Origin: Bacillota bacterium
GTDB taxonomy: Bacteria > Bacillota > Negativicutes > Sporomusales > CTSoil-080
Length of the DNA: 64,000 nt
NCBI GenBank assembly: GCA_017889635.1
Contig: JAGGAC010000023.1
Coordinates: 1-64,000, forward strand
Direction of reading: 5' to 3'
This document shows, piece by piece, positions 59,469-64,000 of this stretch. A program made the translations under genes and the position numbers. Every line of letters begins with the position of its first letter. The first letter of the stretch is position 1. Below the pieces are notes generated by a model. It worked only from the letters and a program-made list of their open reading frames with translations. It ran no database searches and had not been told where the DNA came from.

Positions 59469-59772
59469 GAACTTATGCAATCTATGACGGCATTTGTCAA
59501 GCTGCTTATTAGTAAGTGGACGTATCCGGCGGTATTATAGTCTTAAAGATAAAAGTTGTTATAGTATAAAAAGAAGAGCCACCGGCAAAAAATGCTGATG
59601 GATCTTCTTTTATAATTTTTGGCAAAAATGAATGGAGGCGTTTGAATATGGCAACCATTAAAAAAGTGTTGTAAAGATACCAGATAGTGTTTTGGTTAAG
59701 AGTAATAGGCTAAAGCTTTTCTTATAATTTTGTCCGTGATATAATTTTGGAAAGTAGTCATGTGGGGGAGTC
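59469..59772. other. Intergenic region with a terminator and a stub
   Basis: Terminator-like hairpin at 59571-59611 (AAGAAGAGCC with GGATCTTCTTTT). At 59649 an ATG behind GGAGG reads MATIKKVL and stops, which looks like the start of a lost gene. Confidence 0.4.
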
Positions 59773-60282
59773 GTGTTGTATCAATTGTTATGCCCTGATG
59801 CTATGCCTGAGTCGTTGTTTGATATTGATTTTGATAAATTGACCGATTTAGGTATTAAAGGTATTATTTTTGATCTTGATAACACAATTATTCCTTGGGA
59901 TAGTTCGGAGATGTGCCCTGATATATGCGCCTGGCTTACTGAGGTATTAGGTAAGGGCTTCAAGGTAAGTATTGTTTCTAATAATTGGCATAGCAGGGTA
60001 CGGAAAATTGCGAATCGGCTGGATGTGCCGTTTGTGGCGCGGGCTTATAAACCGGCAAAGTTTGGTTTCCGCTCAGCGCTCGCGACAATGGAGCTGGGTC
60101 CAGAGGAGACCGCGGTTGTTGGGGATCAGCTTTTTACCGATGTTCTGGGCGGTAATAGACTTGGGTTATTTACTATTTGGGTTAAGCCGCTGACCAGGAA
60201 TGAATTTGTTGGCACCAAAATTAAACGTTATATGGAAAGCTGGGTGGTCCGGCGTTTGCGGGCCAAGGGGTTGATCAGGTGA
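59773..60282 (+). CDS. yqeG: YqeG-family HAD phosphatase
   Basis: The 169-residue protein has all HAD motifs: FDLDNTIIPWD, VSIVSNNW, YKPAKFGF and VGDQLFTDVLGGN. YqeG proteins (HAD IIIA) are found in Firmicutes next to shikimate and ribosome-assembly genes; the substrate is not settled. The stop overlaps the possible GTG start of aroE at 60279. The gene starts at TTG 59773 behind GGGGGAG. First gene of the run that continues with aroE. Confidence 0.85.
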   Translation: MLYQLLCPDAMPESLFDIDFDKLTDLGIKGIIFDLDNTIIPWDSSEMCPDICAWLTEVLGKGFKVSIVSNNWHSRVRKIANRLDVPFVARAYKPAKFGFRSALATMELGPEETAVVGDQLFTDVLGGNRLGLFTIWVKPLTRNEFVGTKIKRYMESWVVRRLRAKGLIR

Positions 60283-60296
60283 AGGAGGACTTAAAG

Positions 60297-61190
60297 GTGG
60301 ACCAGGTATTTTCGAGTTGCAGCGCTGTTATCCCTACAATTTCTGGGAAAACTAAATTAGTTGGGTTAGTAGGCTGGCCTGTGGAGCACACGCTGTCGCC
60401 TTTGATTCAGAATACGGCGTTTGCTGCGGCTGGTTTGGATTATGTTTATGTGCCGCTGGCGGTTAGGCCGGAGGATTTGCCGCAGGCTTTTTCTGGACTG
60501 AGGAGCTTGGGATTTGAGGGAGTAAATGTTACGGTGCCGCATAAAGTGGCGGTTATGTCGTTGATTGATGCTGTTGACCGTAGTGCTGAGCTGGTAGGAG
60601 CAGTGAATACTGTTGTATTTACCGATAAAGGCACAACCGGGTATAATACTGATATGGCAGGATTTAGTGCGTCGCTTGAAGCTCAAGGTGTTCTAGTTAA
60701 CGAGCGGCGTGCACTAGTTATCGGAGCAGGGGGCGCAGCGCGGGCGGTGGTATGCGGTCTTTTGGAAGGCGGCGTTCAAACGGTTGTAGTCGGGGCGCGG
60801 TCAGTAGCGAAGGTTGAAAAATTCGCCGCATCATTTGATTCCGGGAGGGTGCGTGGCTACGCCTGGGATAGTGCAAGTTTTACAGAGGCAGTTGGTGCAA
60901 GCGATATTGTGGTTAATTGTACGCCGATTGGAATGTATCCGCATATGGACCAAAGTGTTGCTTTGGATTGGGAAGTGCTTCCCAGCAATGCGGTGGTTTG
61001 TGATTTAATATATAATCCGCCGTTTACTAAACTATTGACTAAAGCGAAGGAAACCGGACGCAAGGTTGTCGGTGGTGCCGGTATGCTGGTGGAACAAGGA
61101 GCGCTTGCATTCGAACTGTGGACCGGAGAGCAGGCTCCACGGCAAGCGATGTATCAGGCGCTGCGTGAGCTGGTAGCAAATAGAAGTTAA
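60297..61190 (+). CDS. aroE: Shikimate dehydrogenase
   Basis: The 297-residue protein has GWPVEHTLSPLIQNTAF (shikimate site), VNVTVPHKV with the catalytic Lys, YNTDMAGF, and the NADP fold IGAGGAARAVVCGL. It reduces dehydroshikimate to shikimate, step four of the aromatic pathway. Start GTG 60297 was chosen because GAAGGAGG lies eight bases upstream; GTG 60279 overlaps yqeG and lacks a site. The rest of the aro genes (aroC, aroK, aroB) follow after a 230-290 bp gap region with a small gene. Confidence 0.92.
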   Translation: MDQVFSSCSAVIPTISGKTKLVGLVGWPVEHTLSPLIQNTAFAAAGLDYVYVPLAVRPEDLPQAFSGLRSLGFEGVNVTVPHKVAVMSLIDAVDRSAELVGAVNTVVFTDKGTTGYNTDMAGFSASLEAQGVLVNERRALVIGAGGAARAVVCGLLEGGVQTVVVGARSVAKVEKFAASFDSGRVRGYAWDSASFTEAVGASDIVVNCTPIGMYPHMDQSVALDWEVLPSNAVVCDLIYNPPFTKLLTKAKETGRKVVGGAGMLVEQGALAFELWTGEQAPRQAMYQALRELVANRS

Positions 61191-61312
61191 GGAAATTTGG
61201 GTTGTAAATTGGGAAAATAGAGGAGCTTTATGTGACTTCGTCAAATTTAAATATAATTGTCAATTAATTGCTGGGTTGAAATGGCAGGCTGATAGAGTGA
61301 GGGAGTGTGAGT

Positions 61313-61591
61313 GTGGTGGAATTAAAAAATTATATGGAAGTTATGGTATGGCAGTACTTGGATGAGATTTTAGCCGGGCACCAGGGAGTTTGTTCTTGTG
61401 AGAGATGCCGTTATGATATTGTCGCTTTAGCTTTAAATTTTTTGCCGCCGCGCTATGTTGTTACCGCTAAAGGGGGAACCTGGGCAAAGGTGAGAGCTTT
61501 GGAGCAACAGTTTTATGTTGACGTTGTTACTGCTATTTCTAATGCAGTGACTCTTGTAAAATCTAAGCCGCACCATTGTGATGATGACTAA
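61313..61591 (+). CDS. Late competence development ComFB-like protein
   Basis: The 92-residue protein has VVELKNYMEVMVWQYLDEIL, CSCERCRYDIVALALNFLPP, RYVVTAKGGTWAKVRALEQQ. This is the ComFB family; in Bacillus subtilis comFB lies in the comF operon, and cyanobacterial members bind cyclic dinucleotides. Four Cys in VCSCERCR-like order and a late C could bind zinc. GTG at 61313 is eight bases from GAGGGAG. It lies between aroE and aroC on the same strand. Confidence 0.78.
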   Translation: MVELKNYMEVMVWQYLDEILAGHQGVCSCERCRYDIVALALNFLPPRYVVTAKGGTWAKVRALEQQFYVDVVTAISNAVTLVKSKPHHCDDD

Positions 61592-61818
61592 CCTTTAGAA
61601 TAAGACACCCAAGCTTAGTCAAACTGCTAACAGAACGGAAAAGGGGTTTTGTGTCGTTTTAAGTGGTCGGATTACGGGGCGCAATGCCTCTGAGGCGAGC
61701 TAGGCTGAGTTATGTGCCATTGCCGCCTTGATATAGGGGCTTGGCTGAGCCAAGTCTTTCTTAGTATATATCAGCACTACAGTTTGAAGTTTGTTTTTAG
61801 TAAGAAGGAGGGGCCGTT
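61592..61818 (+). other. Leader region before aroC
   Basis: No ORF is seen. The stretch 61660-61765 has several short complementary segments, such as CTTGGC-TGA-GCCAAG at 61741-61755 followed by TCTTTCTT, which looks like a weak terminator. A regulatory leader is possible; I do not recognise a known riboswitch. Confidence 0.35.
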
Positions 61819-62976
61819 GTGTTTCGCTTTTTAACTGCGGGGGAGTCGCATGGACCGTGTTTGACAGCGGTGATTGATGGAGTGCCAGCCGGACTGGCGA
61901 TTGATGTTTTAGGAATAAACAATGATTTGGCTCGCCGTCAACAGGGATATGGCCGGGGCGGCAGAATGAAGATTGAAAAAGATAAAGTTGAAATTTTATC
62001 AGGTGTCCGGTTCGGTCAAACTATAGGTAGTCCATTAACTTTGGCAATCCGCAACCGGGATTGGGATAACTGGCAGGACAGAATGTCGGTCGAGGGGGAG
62101 CCAGTGGGACCGCTTGTAACTTCGCCGCGGCCAGGGCACGCAGATTTGCCTGGAGTGCTTAAATATGAGCGGCAGGATGTCCGGGATATTCTTGAACGGG
62201 CCAGTGCCAGGGAAACGGCTGCTAGAGTTGCTGTTGGCGCTGTGGCTAAGCAACTTTTGGCAACGGCAGGGATTGCAGTGGTTTCGCATGTGGTAAATAT
62301 TGGTGGAGTGTCGATTGGCTCAGAGTTTAAATGCTCTGCTATTGAACTGGCTGACAAAGTTGCGGCTTCGGATTTGGGGTGCGCTGATTCAGCGGCGGAA
62401 GTAAAAATGAGGGAAGCTATTGATAAGGCTAAAGAAAACGGAGATACGCTGGGCGGGATTTTTGAAGTAATAGTGACTGGCGTTATGCCGGGGCTGGGTA
62501 CTCATGTGCAATGGGATCGCCGATTGGATACAAAGCTCAGTGGAGCGTTAATGTCGATACAGGCCATAAAGGGCGTGGAGATTGGAAATGGTTTTGGTTT
62601 TGCGGCACTGCCTGGAAGTTTGGCACATGATGAAATATTCTTTGACCTTGAGCGGGGATATTACCGTGGCAGTAATCGAGCTGGCGGGATTGAAGGCGGC
62701 ATAAGTAATGGTGAAGATATTGTCATACGGGCGGTTATGAAGCCAATTCCCACATTGATGGTGCCGCTGGCATCAGTGGATATTGTCACTAAAACGGCTA
62801 CTAAGGCTAACACTGAGCGTAGCGATGCTTGTGCGGTAACTGCGGCTGCGGTTGTGGGTGAAGCTATGGCTTCAATTGTGCTGGCTGATGCTATTTTGGA
62901 AAAATTCGGCGGGGATACTACTCTAGACTTAGTTCAAGCGGTAGAAAGCTACCGCGCCCGTCTTGGGGCACGGTAA
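61819..62976 (+). CDS. aroC: Chorismate synthase
   Basis: The 385-residue protein has LTAGESHGPCLTAVIDGVPA, RRQQGYGRGGRMKIEKD, RASARETAARVAVGAVAK and the RAGGIEGGISNG FMN region. It makes chorismate from EPSP using reduced FMN, the last shared step of aromatic synthesis. Start is GTG 61819 behind AAGGAGGGG. aroK follows with four bases between. Confidence 0.95.
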   Translation: MFRFLTAGESHGPCLTAVIDGVPAGLAIDVLGINNDLARRQQGYGRGGRMKIEKDKVEILSGVRFGQTIGSPLTLAIRNRDWDNWQDRMSVEGEPVGPLVTSPRPGHADLPGVLKYERQDVRDILERASARETAARVAVGAVAKQLLATAGIAVVSHVVNIGGVSIGSEFKCSAIELADKVAASDLGCADSAAEVKMREAIDKAKENGDTLGGIFEVIVTGVMPGLGTHVQWDRRLDTKLSGALMSIQAIKGVEIGNGFGFAALPGSLAHDEIFFDLERGYYRGSNRAGGIEGGISNGEDIVIRAVMKPIPTLMVPLASVDIVTKTATKANTERSDACAVTAAAVVGEAMASIVLADAILEKFGGDTTLDLVQAVESYRARLGAR

Positions 62977-62980
62977 TAGT

Positions 62981-63511
62981 ATGGGATATGTGAAGAATGT
63001 TGTACTTATCGGGTTTATGGGAACAGGCAAGACAAGTACTGGACGGCTGCTTGCTGCGCGCTTGGGGCGACCGTTTATTGATGTGGATAAGGAACTTGAA
63101 GCCGAGAATGGGATGACGATTGCTGAAATGTTTGCTCTTTATGGCGAGGCTCACTTTCGCCATAAAGAGGCCGAATTTATTTCAAGGGTTTCCCGCCGCC
63201 ATAATGCGATTATTGCCACTGGTGGCGGTGTGGTTCTAAATCCGCTGAATTTAAAGCATTTGGCAAGTAATAGTGTTGTTATATCGTTGAGTGCTTCTTT
63301 GGATACTATTTTGGAACGTACCAGCAGACGTGATACCAGACCGCTTTTAAATCGTCCTGACCGCGCGGAATTTGTGGCCAAGCTTTTAGATGAACGAAGA
63401 GAGCTTTATCAAAATGCGGCGTACATTGTTAATACTGATGGGATTTCGCCCCAACTAGTGGTGGAAAGGATTATTGTGCTTTTGAAACAGGGAGGTTATA
63501 TCCGTGGCTGA
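62981..63511 (+). CDS. aroK: Shikimate kinase
   Basis: The 176-residue protein has the P-loop [25 protein letters not shown] (shikimate binding), FRHKEAEF and ATGGGVVLN, and the lid R in RDTRPLL. It phosphorylates shikimate. ATG 62981 is only four bases after the aroC stop; the ribosome site is weak. The last eight bases overlap the aroB start. Confidence 0.93.
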   Translation: MGYVKNVVLIGFMGTGKTSTGRLLAARLGRPFIDVDKELEAENGMTIAEMFALYGEAHFRHKEAEFISRVSRRHNAIIATGGGVVLNPLNLKHLASNSVVISLSASLDTILERTSRRDTRPLLNRPDRAEFVAKLLDERRELYQNAAYIVNTDGISPQLVVERIIVLLKQGGYIRG

Positions 63512-64000
63512 AGTCAATGTAGATTTGCCGACAGGAGCGTATAATATTCATATTATTCCCGGCGAAATCGGGGAAATCGGGCGACTGGTAGCTGGGGTGG
63601 GACTGGCAGGCAAGGCTTTGGTGGTTTCTGACGAGATTGTTGGGGCTTTATATGGTGAAGTGGTTCTTAAATCGCTTAAGCGCGCCGGGTGTGAGGCTGA
63701 ACTTATCTGTGTGCCCCCTGGTGAAAACTCCAAGGATTTGGCTGTAGCAATGGAGCTATATACCAAAGCTGTTATGATGGGACTTGACCGTCATTCGCCT
63801 GTGGTTGCGCTGGGCGGAGGAGTGGTTGGCGATCTTGCAGGATTTGTGGCTGCTACTTATATGCGGGGTGTGCCTTTTATCCAGATACCGACAACTCTTT
63901 TAGCTCAAGTCGATTCGAGCGTGGGTGGAAAAGTGGCAGTCAATCACCCGCTGGGGAAAAATTTGATTGGTGCCTTTTATCAGCCACGCTTGGTTTTAGC
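63504..64000 (+). CDS. aroB: 3-dehydroquinate synthase, 5' part
   Basis: From GTG 63504 (behind GGGAGG) the frame reads [20 protein letters not shown], then [28 protein letters not shown] and [20 protein letters not shown], the NAD and metal-binding regions of dehydroquinate synthase. It makes the first carbocycle of the pathway. About 165 codons are in the window; the gene runs off the end with no stop. Confidence 0.93.
   Translation, partial: MAEVNVDLPTGAYNIHIIPGEIGEIGRLVAGVGLAGKALVVSDEIVGALYGEVVLKSLKRAGCEAELICVPPGENSKDLAVAMELYTKAVMMGLDRHSPVVALGGGVVGDLAGFVAATYMRGVPFIQIPTTLLAQVDSSVGGKVAVNHPLGKNLIGAFYQPRLVL

Noticed and set aside
59649-59676. MATIKKVL mini-frame as a gene
   Set aside because: Only eight codons; more likely the stub of a deleted gene.
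1-64000. rRNA, tRNA, IS elements, integrases or phage genes
   Set aside because: None were recognised by sequence features in any part of the window.

Overview
The window looks like chromosome of an anaerobic, endospore-forming Firmicute with an outer membrane, most likely a Negativicute of the Sporomusa/Pelosinus/Acetonema type. The reasons are two sets of spore germination genes (gerA/gerB/gerC), a signal-peptide beta-barrel protein (48725-49459), many Fe-S and FMN redox proteins, a class III ribonucleotide reductase-like protein and AT-rich Firmicute-style signals. Genus assignment is inference. No rRNA, tRNA, insertion sequence, prophage or CRISPR array was seen.

Layout. 1-731: remains of a broken Thg1-like tRNA(His) guanylyltransferase gene and its upstream neighbour. 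741-3403: SBP-permease-ATPase ABC importer. 3592-7740: first germination cluster, split into gerB plus a small membrane gene facing gerC-gerA. 7938-10593: Cys/His-rich protein and a two-component system whose kinase is frameshifted. 10872-16681: AEC transporter and small redox genes (QueG-like Fe-S protein, flavin oxidase-like protein, HxlR regulator, ferredoxin-nitroreductase, C_GCAxxG_C_C protein), a HEAT-like protein and a CPBP protease. 17038-19746: exported protein, seven-repeat lectin-like propeller and an immunity-like gene. 19993-23425: radical SAM enzyme coupled to a membrane protein with a Gly/Cys tail, then DedA and PAP2. 23682-30701: metal block, an arsRCDA-acr3 operon followed by marR-hgcA-hgcB, the mercury methylation pair. 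30817-32661: acetyltransferase and class III aminotransferase. 32917-37214: complete second germination operon. 37415-42721: MBL hydrolase, Ser/Thr kinase with MORN repeats, facing PP2C phosphatase with a 28-residue zinc-ribbon microprotein, and an orphan Cas2/SinR-like gene. 43008-49459: PocR sensor, His/Pro-rich secreted peptide, RyR-AAA+ protein, YitT/YheO pair, beta-barrel protein. 49698-59468: mixed accessory genes, including a free-standing glycyl-radical-domain protein under two NrdR boxes. 59773-64000: yqeG-aroE-comFB-like-aroC-aroK-aroB, running off the window.

The most notable items are (i) hgcAB behind a Cys-rich MarR with a visible promoter and operator, next to the arsenic operon; (ii) a roughly 91-residue NrdD-like glycyl radical 'spare part' with two NrdR boxes 42 bp apart; (iii) a membrane protein with a Gly/Cys tail whose tail codons supply the ribosome binding site of a radical SAM/SPASM enzyme; (iv) an 857-residue AAA+ protein ending in a RyR domain; and (v) a dispersed palindromic repeat family whose stem arms change in a compensatory way. 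Decay is frequent: thg1, the histidine kinase, an FMN-binding gene, a hydrolase fragment and a relic of the His/Pro peptide gene.
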